A stretch of 64,000 nt of DNA from Periplaneta americana (Eukaryota; Arthropoda; Insecta; Blattodea; Blattidae). The stretch's first letter is position 1. The number at the start of each line of letters is the position of its first letter. Below, piece after piece: positions 8,860-22,800 of the stretch. The position numbers and the translations under genes were made by a program. Below the pieces are notes generated by a model, which was not told the DNA's origin, did not search any database, and saw only the letters and a program-made list of their open reading frames with translations. The stretch spans positions 183,298,396 to 183,362,395 of the forward strand of contig NC_091120.1 in assembly GCF_040183065.1 (NCBI RefSeq), in the 5' to 3' direction.

Positions 8860-11800
8860 GTGAGTCTACATACGTACTTTAATCTACGAAGCTAATTTTA
8901 TTTAAAAAATTCAATAACAGTGAAATAACGTGATAACCTAATAATAGCGGAAAGTCTCGGGCGATATCGCAATAAAAATCCAATTAGTAGGTTCTCAAGT
9001 GTAGATTCATGTATATCTTTATTTTGGCGAAAGATAGCAGCCATACTGGGTGTTCAGCTCAAAATGTGTCATGGCTCGCTGTATGTCGTCATGTGGCTAT
9101 CCGATGAGCCTAGAGAATTCAATTTTCCTACACTTCTGCAAAGGCGTATTACATAAATGCGAGAGAAGTTGCCTAGGAAGTACGGCGTTCATTCTGAAGA
9201 TTAGCTACTTACCGATACGTACGGTAACGCCAGTAGTGGCAAGAATGTGAACTGTTTGGAAGCACGTACTGAAGTGAGTTTTTTTTTCTTACTGTCGGGA
9301 TATGAGGGAGAGGGTTAAGACGATTACTTACGTATTTGTTGACATTAACTTCTACAGTCAACATGGACATGGACCATTTGATTTGTGTTGTGGAATGTTA
9401 CCGTACGCAACCGATGATAACAAATACCCTGCGTACGACTTGACGGCGCAAAACACAGTTCGAAAGAGGTTATGGTAGCACACATACCGTACAGACCGCC
9501 ATCTGTTGCTACGACGTTCAAGTTATACCGTACAAGTTCTCAAGTTCAGATTGAAGAACGCCTTAAATAATAGGCAACTTCTCTAACATATAAGCTGAAA
9601 CTCGCTTCAAATCGCTGACTCACAACAGTGACGTCATGACACACTTTGAAATGAACACCCAGTAGAAGACTGTGCGCTCTAGGCCAGCCGCCGGCAAATT
9701 TGTACTCACGATGACATCCCTGGGTGCAAGCCGCAATACACAATACACAATATCAATCGAGGAGTACTGGGTGTTCATTTCAAAGTGTGTCATGACGTCA
9801 CTGTTGTTGGGTCACCGATTTGAAGCGAGTTTCAGCTTATATGTTAGAGAAGTTGCCTATTATTTAAGGCGTTCTTCAATCTGAACTTGAGAACGTGTAC
9901 GGTATAACTTGAACGTCGTAGCAACAGAAGGCGGTCTGTACCGTCTGTGTGCTACCATAACCTCTTTCGAACTGTTTTGCGCCGGCAAGTCGTACGCAGG
10001 GTATTTGTTATCATCGGTTGCGTACGGTAACATTCCACAATACAAATCAAATACTCCGTGTCCATGTTGACCGTCGAAGTTAGTGTCAACAAATACGTAA
10101 GTAATCGTTTTAACCCTCTCCCCATATCCTGACAGTACTTATTTCCAAACAGTTCACATCCCTGCCACTACCGGCGTTACCGTACGTATCGGTATGTACT
10201 CTTCAGAATGAACGCCGTACTTGCTAGGCAACTTTTCTGCCTCTTAGGTTATGCACCTCTGCGGAAGTGTAGGAAGATTGAATTCTCTAGGCTCATCGGC
10301 TAGCCACATGACGGCATACAGCGAGCAATGACACATTTTGAACTGAACACCCAGTATAGAGCATTCCGTTCGGATCCCAGTGACGTATTCTCAACTAGGG
10401 CTGGGGACGGAGCGGTTCGGTTCGGAGCAGTTACTGTGACGCCATTACTCGGTTGAACCAAGTACTGTACCGAGTACAAATTTGTGGCGGCAGATTTAAA
10501 TTTTAGACAGATTGAGTCGATTTTAGAACGTACTTTGACAGTGAAACCAAGCGTGTTTTAAAAGCGTTGCAGTAAAGAGCTTTCGCTTTGCCAATTACGA
10601 GAAAAAAGTTCTTCTCTTCATTGTAAAATGGCGGTTACAGATTTCATTTGAGTGATTACAACTATTTGCGGAGTTATTTTGTATGAAAGGCCTATTTAAC
10701 TTTCAGTGTTGTTATAGTGGGTGTTCAGTTCAAAGTGTGTCATGGCTCGCTGTATCCCGTCATATGGCTAGTCGATGAGCCTAGAGAATTCAATCTTCCT
10801 ACACTTCCGCAGAGGTGTATAACCTATATGTCAGAGACGTTGCCTAGCAAGTACGGCGTTCATTCTGAAGAGTACTTACCGATATGTACGGTAACGCCGG
10901 TAGTGGCAAGAATGTGAACTGTATGGAAACATGTACTGAGGTGGATTTTTTTCTTACTGTCGGGATATGGGGAGAGGGTTAAGACGATTACTTACGTATT
11001 TGTTGACATTAACTTCGACGGACAACATGGACACGGAGCATTTGATTTGTGTTGTGGAATGTTACCGTACGCAGCCGATAACAAATACCCTGCGTACGAC
11101 TTGGCCGCAGAAAACACAGTTCGAAAGAGGTTATGGTAGCATACAGACCGTACAGACCGCCATCTGTTGCTACGACGTTCAAGTTATACCGTACACGTTC
11201 TCAAGTTCAGATTGAAGAACGTCTTAAATAATAGACAACTTCTCTAACATATAAGCTGAAACTCGCTTCAAATCGCTGACTCACAACAGTGACGTCATGA
11301 CACACTTTGAAATGAACACCCAGTATATGATGGACGAAATAAAATTGATAAAATAATTTTAATACTAACAGCTAATAAATTAACATGTGAGGTAAACGTT
11401 AAACGCTCAGCTAAGTAAAAAAGATGATAGAAACGGGCTCCATGAAGCGTTGCCTAAAACACTTAAAAATAACACACAGAATTATTTACAATTACGGAAA
11501 GTGGATAAAATAATCAATAAAACGTGGAATCTTAAACTGAAGAACATAATGTTTATTTATTTTATAACATTACTAGCCTTCAATACAACCATGTTCCCTT
11601 TGGTGAATAGTAATATTATTGATAAATTAAAGTAATTAGGTAACATAATTCGTAGAAATAAATACAAATAAAATGATGACTGATGAGCAGAGGACGGATC
11701 AGAGTGACTGTTCTTACAAGTTTACTAACCATTTACTATAGTCTGTTTATGTTGAAGCATAGACGGTGACTCCAGAAGTACACAGCGGGCGCGTACCTGC

Positions 11801-13788
11801 AATGTCCGCACAGTTGTGTCAAAAGAATGCGTACACTGTGCTGTACATGACGGCTGTGAATTTGTACTCCGTTATAAAACACTACATTGTACGTAAGTGT
11901 AAAGTGAATACTACGTAATCTGTGCATTGCAGTGGACAATAATGTACATGTGGAGATTGTTGAAAGTGGACGTTCTGCGTCTCTCACTTGAACAAAAATT
12001 ATATCGTGAGAAACTCCTTTCGACATCGCAAGACGTAATAGGTGCATACGAATAATATATTATATCAGGAAGATCAATATCAATATCTGATATATTTCTT
12101 TCACTGTTTGATCTCGTGGGCTCTATTTGTTTCTTGCAACAGCAACACATCTCGCACGCCACACATGATTGAAAAACCATTATGTTTTGCTAACACATTC
12201 TGAAGTTTCTCGTTCACTTTTTTCGTAACTTCCAGCTTTGGTTTCCTTAAGTTTTACAGATATTTCTTCTATATGTTTATAGCCTTTGGCATGTGTAAAT
12301 CAGATATTTGTAACAACGTTATGGCTTTCGGTAAGGACAAAAGTTATTCTGTATGAAATCTAAACTGGTCGCAAGACCATCTGAAATTAGGGATTTTGCT
12401 ATTTCAATTAAATGTGCCTTTGTAGAATCTGAACTATTGATCACCTTCACAAATTGAACATAATATGTGGCATAATAGAAGGCAGCCTCCAGCCAACTAC
12501 CCCATCTTGTTATTATGGGGTTTGGTGGAAGAGGAACCCTGGGAGCGATTTCCTTGAATTTCTGCATTCGGGAAGGTTCTCTCAGAAAAAATTTCTTAAC
12601 ATTACCTACAAAACTATCGACGTCACTATAAGAAGAGCGAATTACTTCCACCACCCTATGGAGTCAATGTGCTAAGCAAGTAAGGTGAACCAACTTAGGA
12701 TATATTATTTTTATGTCCATGGCCGCCTTTATCATATAGGGCGCAGCATAAAAAGAAGTACATTATTATACCTGATACCAGTAGGACACAAAATACCCAT
12801 GGCATTAGAGAATACAGCACGTTAGTAAATATTTCTTTCCAGTAGAGTTAGATATAAGTGTTCCTACAATTACCTTTGTATCCGATGTTGACGGATCCTC
12901 TTTTATATTTTTTAGTAGCTTCTTTTGCGACGCTTTATCAACATCTTCGGTTATTTAGCGTCTGAATGAGATGAAGGTGATAATGCCGGTGAAATAAATC
13001 CGGGTCCAGCACCGAAAGTTACCCAGCATTTGCTCAATTTGGTTGAGGGAAGACCCCGGAAATAACCTCAACCAGGTAACTTGCCTCGACCGGGAATCGA
13101 ACCCGGGCCATCTGGTTTCGCGGCCAGACGCGTTACTCCACAGGTGTAGACCCCTCTTGTATATATTCCCTGTGATTTCTGCTGTTGCAGTGCCTTTCTA
13201 ATTGTCATTTTTTTCGTAGCTCTTAACGTCACTTTACATATATTACACGTAATAATTTCTCCTTCACTGCTGAAGATAATAACTCCGAACTGGTGTACAA
13301 GCATTCACTTTTTTCACTTTGTACACATTTTTCCTTAGGCATTCTGACAGTTTATAAATAACACACCAATAGCACACGCTCGTTCCTAACTGCTCTGTTG
13401 AACTGTAGGCCCACTATTATGCGTACTTCATCGGATACCTCGTATTCCCAAATAATAACTTCGCATTTGCTTTCACTAGTAGTAGCATACGCCACCTGTT
13501 TGCGCAACGTGATGTTCCTACTACATACTGTATAATTTTTTACCCACTGTCTGTACCTAGGGAACACGTGCCGAGACATTCTGCTCTCTGCATCAGTAAC
13601 ATGTAGCCACGGAACCTGGTCACTCTGATCCGCCCTCTGCTGATGAGGTAACACAAATCCAATAAACACAAATAGAAGAAAAATATAATGAACTTCCTTT
13701 TTTAACACATTTCAATATTAATCAAATACTCTAATATGATGATAATAATAATATTAATAGTAATAATAATATCATTATTATATTATTA

Positions 13789-13832
<44 letters not shown>

Positions 13833-16800
13833 GTTATTATTATGTACAGTAATATGTTCAGACTGTCAGTGTTCATTAGGCCCACGTGACAGGTCATATA
13901 ATAGGATGAACTCCTCTTCAATACTAGAGGCCTTTCAGTCCGCCTTGGGGATAAGGAAATAATTCCTGCAGCAGAAAATATTTAAATACAACAGTACCTA
14001 CGTTGTTGTCTGCTAGAATTAAGTAAAACACGTGAACTCTGAACATTTGAACTGACCGGTAACGGCTACGGTTAACCGAGTAACTCCGCTGCCAAGCACT
14101 TAAACCGATAGAACCGAGTAACTCAATAGTTCTACTCGCTCCGTCCCCAGCTCTACTCTCAACCCAGTCATCTGACGTAGGCTACACAATATTTGTTTAT
14201 AGACGGACAGATTATATAGTGCGATCGAGAAGTCTCTCCGCAGTGCTTGTGTAGCCGAGAATCCACTAGGCAGAGAATTCAAGTGTATTTGGTAGAGAAT
14301 TCAAGTGGTAGCACTGGCCGCTAAGCATATGATGGCCTGGAGGTGTGATGTTGCCAAACCGGAATGAATGGGGGAGTGCCAACTTTTTACGGGGTTGTAT
14401 TCTAGGGTTACTAGAACTAATATAGGTGCGGAGGGACTTTTCGATCGCACTGTATTTTATTTCACTTTTATTTTTACTGTATTAGAAAATACATCACAAA
14501 TTGCCACTCTTAATACAACTTGTAAATTTTCGTCTGTTAGTCACGATCTTTGTTTAGATTTTACAAGTTTTCGTTCAGAAAACAATAATTATTGTTCGGA
14601 AATATAGGATTGTTAAATGTAGAGCCAAACATAGCAGCTGTGTAGAGTAGCGGCAGGCGATCTATGGTAGGACTACACATATTTTTCTATGAGAGAAGTT
14701 TAAATAAATCTAAGCCAGTCTGGTGTGTTATACAATGGCAACGTTTTATGTCCTCACTTCCAGCTCTCTTAATAACACGTTAGTCCATCTAGTAGACTTT
14801 TTTAATGTCGTATTTTGAGTCTCGTATGTTACTACAGATACACATTGCTTTATATTCAGATTCATTTCTTCTATATATTATCTTCATGATTGGCATTAGG
14901 GATGTGAGAACAAACGATTTCTAAAACAGATTTATGCATTGTTTGGCAGTATATGGGGCCATTTTGAGCACCTTTTGTGAACTGAAATCAACACGTGATA
15001 CAACACAAGAATGCTAATTTTGGTTTTAATGGGTTTTCTTTCTTTTAAATCCATATATTATATTTATTGCAGTTAAATTTCAATTATGCATATCCTACAA
15101 TGTGTAGTTTTAAACTATAAATTTAAATAATATTAATATTGTTATTAAATTGTTTTTATTAGCTTTATTCACTTGTTTCTACTAGCTCTGTCTGCAATTG
15201 TTTAATCCAAAGTCTCCTCAGATTGATGAACTGAACCATTAGAATTTTCCTTAGTGTGTACACACAAATTTTCACTGAAAGAGATAATTTTTAAAAACAA
15301 TAGTTTATGAATGGTAAAAAATATGATTTTGTACATACTGAGACCTGAAGAATTAAAAAATGGGGGAATAAGTACATGGTGCCTTTTGAAAAAAAAAAAC
15401 AGTCATTGGCACACTTTTTATAAATGAAAAGCATATTATTTGAAAACATGTTCAAAATGTTCCTTCTTTGAAATCCTACAACGTTTGTGTAAATAGTTTC
15501 TTCATAAAATTAGAAATAAGAAATTTACAGCATTGTTCTTTACTTTTTACCCAATTTGTATATTCCTCGACTATCATTCCAAGAGTACAGTAATGGACTT
15601 ATTCCTTACGCAACCAAATACGAAAAATTAACAACTCATAATCCTACATATTGGGATGCGGGTTCATACATACGTTTCATATTCTGTGGTCCCCCCAGTA
15701 CGAGGTGAAAAGCTGCAATGCTACGCTGTACATTACCTGTAACAAAGAGAAAAGAGAAGCTTACAATTTTTCATAAATTACAATAAATTACAATACACAA
15801 TAAATCCAAATACAGATATTCTATTCTACAGTATATTAGATCGCTGGAATCAAAGTACCGCCGTAAAATAGCATTACGAGAGGGGTTCGGCCGGCGCCGT
15901 GGATCGTGTCCCGGCATGGCACAGTTGGTAAGAGCGCTCAGCGCGCAGAGCTGAGAGGTCCTGGGTTCGATTCCCGGTGCCGATACGAATTTTTCTCGTA
16001 TTTAATAGTAACAGTCACTTATATAACACTACATAATATTATTTACTTCATTTCAATTATACTTCACTGTACTCTTATGTCATGTTTCTCCGAAATCATA
16101 TTGTACTTTATTTTTAAGTTAACGTTTGCTTTGTATTCTGGATCCTATTAGTCAGCCGTAGATGTCGGCCAGATGTCCCAAATTGTGGAAGTAGTAGTAG
16201 TAATTAAATAGTAAAACATTCTTATCGATTTAGAGTTCATAGCCATGTTTTATTTTTTATTTCAAATAAATCTATTAATATTTTAGTAAACTTTATTATA
16301 TTTCATGTGCATTATTTAAAAATAAATAGACTCATGAGTAGTAAATAAGAACAAAATCTGACCAATGGATGAGTACCTAACATTCTGAATATATGCTAAG
16401 AGCCAAATACAACTTTCTGACATACTGATGAAAAACACACCGGAATGCATGTTGAGATATCTGCAACACCGTCTTTTGGCGCATGAATGAATCACAGTTA
16501 GCTACGACAAACACAATTTAGTATAATATTCTCATATGGATGTTCCTTTAATTGATAGAATAATATGAAATTTGAAAAATTAGCACTTAGCATATTTACG
16601 AGTAGAATGTTATGTTTTCAATTGCTAAACACAGAAAAAACAGAAACGGAAAGGCAGGCAGACTGCATGCCGAAAACGAATTTTTGGAGCGAAGATTCTT
16701 TAGGCCGAATACAAATAGAACGCTGTGAAACAGAATTCTGTGACGGACGTTTTAAGAAGAGGTTGAAGACTGAAGTGACCAAAACTGACAGGTTACCAAT

Positions 16801-19800
16801 CAAATGTTTTAATTTTGAAAACTACTCAACCAATAACGACAAATTTTAAAAAAAGAAGATCTGTATATTGTGTTTTGCATATACCACATGAAATTCATTC
16901 TAGTTGGATGAAATGTTTATCTATATTGATTAGTTCTTTGAAATTCCTTTCTTTCGGTAACTCAAAACAATGGTTCTTAAGGGGAGTTTGTACAGGGACA
17001 TCATTTTATTTTTACTAACGTTTCTAATATTAACTTGGCTATACCAATTCACTGCGGGCTAAAGCAGGGAGATGCACTATCACCTTTACTTTTTAACTTC
17101 GCTCTAGAATATGCCATTAGGAAAGTTCAGGATAATAGACAGGGTATGGAGTTGAATGGGTTACATCACCTTCTTGTCTATGCGGATGACGTGAATATGC
17201 TAGGAGAAAATCCACAAACGATTAGGGAAAACGCGGAAATTCTAGTTGAAGCAAGTAAAGCGATAGGGTTGGAATAAATCCCGAAAAGGCTAAGTATATG
17301 ATTATGTCTCGTGACCAGAATATTGTACGAAATGGAACTATAAAAATTGGAGATTTATCTTTCGAAGAGGTGGAAAAATTCAAATATCTTGGAGCAACAG
17401 TAACAAATATAAATGGCACTCGGGAGGAAATTAAACGCAGAATAAATATGGGAAATGCGTGTTATTATTCGGTTGAAAAAGCTTTTGTCATCTAGTCTTC
17501 TGTCAAAAAAACAAAGTTAGAATTTATAAAACAGTTATATTACCGGTTGTTCTTTATGGTTGTGAAACTTTGAGAGAGGAACAGAGATTAAGGGTGTTTG
17601 GGAATAAGGTGCTTAGGAAAATATTTGGGGCTAAGAGGGAAGAAGTTACAGGAGAATGAAGAAAGTTACACAACACAGAACTGCACGCATTGTATACTTC
17701 ACCTGACATAATTAGGACCATAAAATCCAGACGTTTGAGATGACAGGACATGTAGTACGTATGGGCGAATCCAGAAATGCATATTGAGTGTTAGTTGGGA
17801 GGCCGGAGGGCAAAAGACCTTTGGGGAGGCTGAGACGTAGATGGGAAGATAATATTAAGATGGATTTGAGGGAGGTAGGATATGATGGTAGAGACTGGAT
17901 TAATCTTGCGCAATGAACCTCCGGGTTCCTTAAAAGCCAGTAAGTAAGTAAGTATACCTTTGGATTAACGGTTGAGCACTGGAAACACCATTTTCTACCC
18001 CCTTTCCACGAGATCGATGATACTGGCGTAAAATACAAACAAATCACTTTACTAGGTATAGGAGGGAAGAAAAGTAGTTCATCAAAGAAAACTTCCAGTC
18101 CTAAATGTGAATCCAACCCGAACCGCCCGCATACCATAGTAGTCAAGTGTGGAAATAACACTTATCTAAATTAGATAATACTCGTATTTTACAGTCCATG
18201 CATTGAAGTAAGGACACACACAATACGAGTACTTCCTTGGTTACGAGTACTTTCTAGCGAGTTTGACAGTAGAAATAATTTCTCGGTAAGCCTACATATT
18301 CAAATTCTTGCCGTTGTACCATAATTTACCCACAATGACACACAGATAATGTTTATCAAGTAATACAGTGTGGCTTAATTGTATACTCCGGTATACTCGA
18401 CTTAAATGGAATTCCCCAACAACCTTTTGTAACAATGTTTGTTCACTATCTCTATCTGCACAGAAATTAGTTATGCATGTGGGTGGCTTGGCTTTTGGAG
18501 GGCCGGAAAATTCAATTTTTTCCCGTACCATTAACACCCTGCCCTTCCCAAGAAAGTTTGGAGTTGAAATATACTCCTAAGTATTTACATTGTTCTTGCG
18601 GAATTACATCACAAATTGAATTCGTAATTTAAACAAATTTCCTCTCGAATTTTACAAAATGTTTTTGATTTACTTTTAGAACTATTCATCTTCATCCTAT
18701 GCATTAATGCCCATTTATAAATTTTATTAAAATCCGTTTGAATAGCATCCACATCTGAACTATTTCTAATTTTTCAATAGACAATGCATTCGTATGCACA
18801 TAGTCTCACATTGGATGTAATATTTTGGCATTAGTCATTTACTTATATCATGAAGAGTAAAGGCCCATTCACAATGAAAATTAAACATAACGGAAGCGTT
18901 AACTAAACGTTACAGTAAAATCAAGAAGTCATACCATCATTCACGATGGGAACATAAACATAACCGCAAACATACTTGGTAACCATGGAAACATAACAAC
19001 GACGCCACTTCCTCATATTCTGTCGTATACTTCAGCGCTTCACGATTGTGTTCTGTTTGCAAATCACGTAAGCATAAACATGAAAGTTTGGAGTTTGCAA
19101 ACTTTCATGTTAACGTCTTACGGTAATGTTTATGTCAATGCTTATGTGAATCATTATGAATGATCTCATTTGGTAGCCTGGGCGCAAACTTCTGTGTTTA
19201 TGTTACGGTTATGTTTAATTTTCATTGTGAATGGGCCTTAAGAACCCTAAAATGCTACCCTCTGACATAGCTGTAAATTCATACAATTTCCGATATTTCG
19301 TGACCTACTGTTTTATTTTTATTTATTTAATGCAGGGCTGTAGAGTTTATCTTTAGCCGTGATAATGGCAACATGCAATATTCAAAAGTGAACGCACGTA
19401 AGGACCACCTACAAAACAAGTAAACAAATATACAAATAAACAAACAGTGAGAAGGGTACATAAATAAATATATAACATGAAAGAAAGGGTAACAAATTTT
19501 ATATTTGGAGGGCCATCATCTTCTCTCTTGTTTCCCAATACTTCTCTACCAATGTTGTTGAGGACAGATTGGGACAATCCATTAGATGGTCTGAGTCCAT
19601 TATGATGTTCTGGTGACAGAGTGGGCAGTTAGGATTCTGGAGTAAACCAATGCGGCATAGATGTTTACCCAAGCAATCATGTCCAGTTGCTAATCGGAAT
19701 TTGGCAACTGCTTCTCTCCTTGGCCAATCTGGTACCGAAGTGACATTGTCTTTCCATTCAGAGGAGCTTATGTTATATTGCAGAGATTTTTTATGTGTCC

Positions 19801-22800
19801 TTTACCTTCTGTCGTATGATGGTTAATGTTCGACTGTAGGGTACTTCACAAACATAGGGCAGGATTTTAGTACCCTTTTTTTTGCAACAGAATCGTAACC
19901 TACTGTAACTCTCTGGGTTCTACCTTTTAAGAATTCTTAGATTCAAAGCATCACACTTTGGCAACTGCTTCTCTCCTTGGCCAATCTGGTACCGAAGTTA
20001 CATTGTCTTTCCATTCAGAGGAGCGTTTGCTATATTGCAGAGATTTCTTATAAGTGTCCTTTTCCTTCTGTCGTATGATGGTTAATACTCGACTGTAGGG
20101 TACTTCACAAACGTAGGGCAGGATTTTAGTGCCTTTTTTTTGCAAGAGAATCGTGACCTACTGTAACTCTCTGGGTTCTACCTTTTAAGAATTCTTAGAT
20201 TCAAAGCATCACACTTTGGCAACTGCTTCTCTCCTTGGCCAATCTGGTACCGAAGTTACATTGTCTTTCCATTCAGAGGAGCTTATGTTATATTGCAGAG
20301 ATTTTTTATAAGTGTCCTTTTCCTTCTGTCGTATGATGGTTAATGTTCGACTGTAGGGTACTTCACAAACATAGGGCAGGATTTTAGTGCCTTTTTTTTT
20401 TTGCAAGAGAATCGTGACCTACTGTAACTCTCTGGGTTCTACCTTTTAAGAATTCTTAGATTCAAAGCATCACACTTTTATCTGTTCCTAGCCTATTTAA
20501 TTTATCTATGAATATGTCATGTGGTAAGTACCATATAAAATACTTCTGAAATTGCATCGATTCTTCCGCCTCTAGCCCTTCAGTTAGATCCTCAACCAGC
20601 GACGTTCCATACCATTTCTTATTGTTCTCGTCTCTTTTCTGCTATATTGGGGCCAATAGTTTTCAGTACTTTTTGCAATGAAGTACGTAAATTTCTTTTT
20701 TAGTGTTTCCTATTTTACGAGCTATCGGCAAAATATCGTCTAAACTGGGTGTAAAACTTTCTTTATTTATATTTAGCAAATACACTCAGGGACAAAAAAA
20801 CCGGACACTTTAATATTTGCTGGTATTTTGCAAAACATTATCTTCTCATACAATATTATGGTAGCCACCTGTTGTTATGGAGACGTGTATACATTGCTGA
20901 TTGTTTTTTGTTTTATAAACAAGCCATTACAACCAAATATTCCAATTTTGCTTTCGGAGTCTCAGATATAACAATTTTGTCTCAACCATTTTGTGCTTCA
21001 TTATCGTTATCATTCGTTATTTCTTTATTTTTACATTTTCTGAGTTTAAGTGGGGTTGTAACATGTGTCTTAAAACAAGATGCGACCTGAAGATGTGGCT
21101 CGAGCTGTAGCCCTTTACGATGATGGACGCAGTGTACGTTACATTGCAAATGTTATGAATATGGCTAGAAGCACAACCCATGATGCCATAAAACGCTATA
21201 GAGAGACCCTAGAATATATCAGAAGACCAGGTTCGGGTCGTCCAAGAGCTACAAATCCAAATGAAGACAGGTATATGGTGTTGAGAGTTCTTAGGGAGCG
21301 CAACCTGCCAGCTACTAGTGTAGCCCAGCAATTTGTTAACATGCATGGACGCCCAATTTCGGCCAAAACAGATAGAAGGAGGTTGGAAGCAAGTGGACTG
21401 ATATCAAGTAGACCTACAACTGGTCCCAGACTTCTCAGGATGCATCGAGTTGAACGACTGCGTTTTGCAAATGATCACAGGGATTGGAGAAATGGACAGT
21501 GGAGCTGTATTCTGTTCACCGATGAGTTCCGTTTCAATCTGTGCTCACCTGATGGACGTGAAAGAGTTTGGAGAAGGAGGGGAGAACGATTTTCAAGGTG
21601 TTGCATTTCCGAAAATGTGCCGTATGGAGGTGGTGGAGTGATGGTTTGGGCAGGAGTGTGTACGGATGCTCGTACAGAGTTGGTTTTTGTTGAAAATGGA
21701 AGACTAACAGCTGATAGGTATATAAATGAATGTTTGGCTGATCATGTTGTGCTATTTTGCCAATTTGTAGGCGATAATTTTGTTTTAATGCTTGATAATG
21801 CACGGCTGCATATTGCCCATGCGGTCGGAGATTATCTCCAAGAAGTGGGAATCCATGTTCTTCCATGGCCAGCAATGAGTCCAGACATGAACCCAATTGA
21901 ACACGTGTGGGACATGCCGGGACGTCGTGTTAAGAATAGACGACCGAGACCAGAATCGTTACAAGAGTTGAGGCGAGCACTTGGCGAAAAATGGGAACTT
22001 ATTCCTCAAGAAGACATTGCTAACCTAATTGAGAGCATGCCAAGACGTATGGATGCAGTTATTCAAGCCAGAGGGGGTAATACCCGTTACTAAAAAGAGT
22101 TTTTAATGTTTAAGGCACCATAAAATGAAAAAAAAAACAGTTAGACCAAACGATGCCATAGTTATACGCCCTTTGTAATTTTTTGTAAATTTTCTCATCA
22201 GAGATTTTTTTTCAAATGTTGTCGTATAAGGTGCTAAATGAAACATTATTTTATTAAAATGGGTTTTGTTTCATTTTGAAACAATTGGTAACAAAATACA
22301 AGCAAATATAGAAGTGTCCGGTTTTTTTTTGTCCCTGAGTGTATTATCAGTGTTAAAACTTCCTGTTTAAATGTATACAATGTTGCAAAAGGAGAGTCGC
22401 GAATACTTTCCTTTATGGAAGTACTTTTAAGCTCTTCTCCCAATTCTTCTTGTTTCGTGTAACTATAACAGCACTTTTAGACACAACCATCGCTGTAAGT
22501 GTCCTCTCCAAAACATGTCTAACGGAAATTGTCTTCCATTCACTCTGGAAATACATATGAAAAAACACAAGGTTGCTTTGATATCAAAGTGTATGTAATT
22601 TCCTCGACTACCTGAAGGGTACACGGAAAGAACTATCAATTTCACAAATTGAGTTTTGGATAATAAATAATTTTAAGTTTAAAGCGTGGCCATTTATTTA
22701 AATTAATATTTAGAAAACTTGTTTCAATATGTCTGCAGTGCCTGGTGACATAAGTCAGTTTCCACAAACCTTTTTTGATAATTTATTGGCAACTTAAGGA

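Larger units (their letters stand above)
10396..14155 (-). mobile_element. hAT transposon with degraded transposase, containing nested MITE and SINE
   Basis: The ends are TAGGGCTGGGGACGGAGCGG and (reverse complement) TAGAGCTGGGGACGGAGCGA. The flanks are TTCTCAAC (10388-10395) and CTCTCAAC (14156-14163), an 8-bp duplication with one difference. It is 3.76 kb, of which ~610 bp is the MITE at 10717-11323 and ~225 bp a SINE. A (TTA)n tract (13730-13845) lies near the right end. Transposase remnants run on the minus strand. It is an old autonomous element, now dead. Confidence 0.85.
20479..22460 (-). pseudogene. Unrecognised broken coding-like stretch split by the Tc1 element
   Basis: Reading the minus strand on both sides of the Tc1 insertion gives open, protein-like stretches: [20 protein letters not shown] and [13 protein letters not shown] (about 22344-22450), then [30 protein letters not shown] (about 20670-20765), then [20 protein letters not shown] (about 20530-20620), with frameshifts and stops. 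I do not recognise the family. It may belong to the same LINE as 19545-20478 or to another transposon. Confidence 0.3.

Noticed and set aside
13352..13708. 118-codon minus-strand open frame with hydrophobic start
   Set aside because: It lies in the leader part of the dead hAT element, matches nothing known and has no supporting context.
15910..15980. Possible genuine tRNA gene
   Set aside because: A and B boxes are present but there is no proper acceptor stem closure, and the unit continues into a SINE body and LINE-type tail.
15906..16151. Open frame starting [20 protein letters not shown]
   Set aside because: Lies across the tRNA-like head of SINE family A; it is a translation of Pol III promoter boxes.
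21534..21896. 120-codon minus-strand open frame (and its twin at 42223-42585)
   Set aside because: Exact antisense shadow of the Tc1 transposase gene; present in both copies only because the sense strand is conserved.
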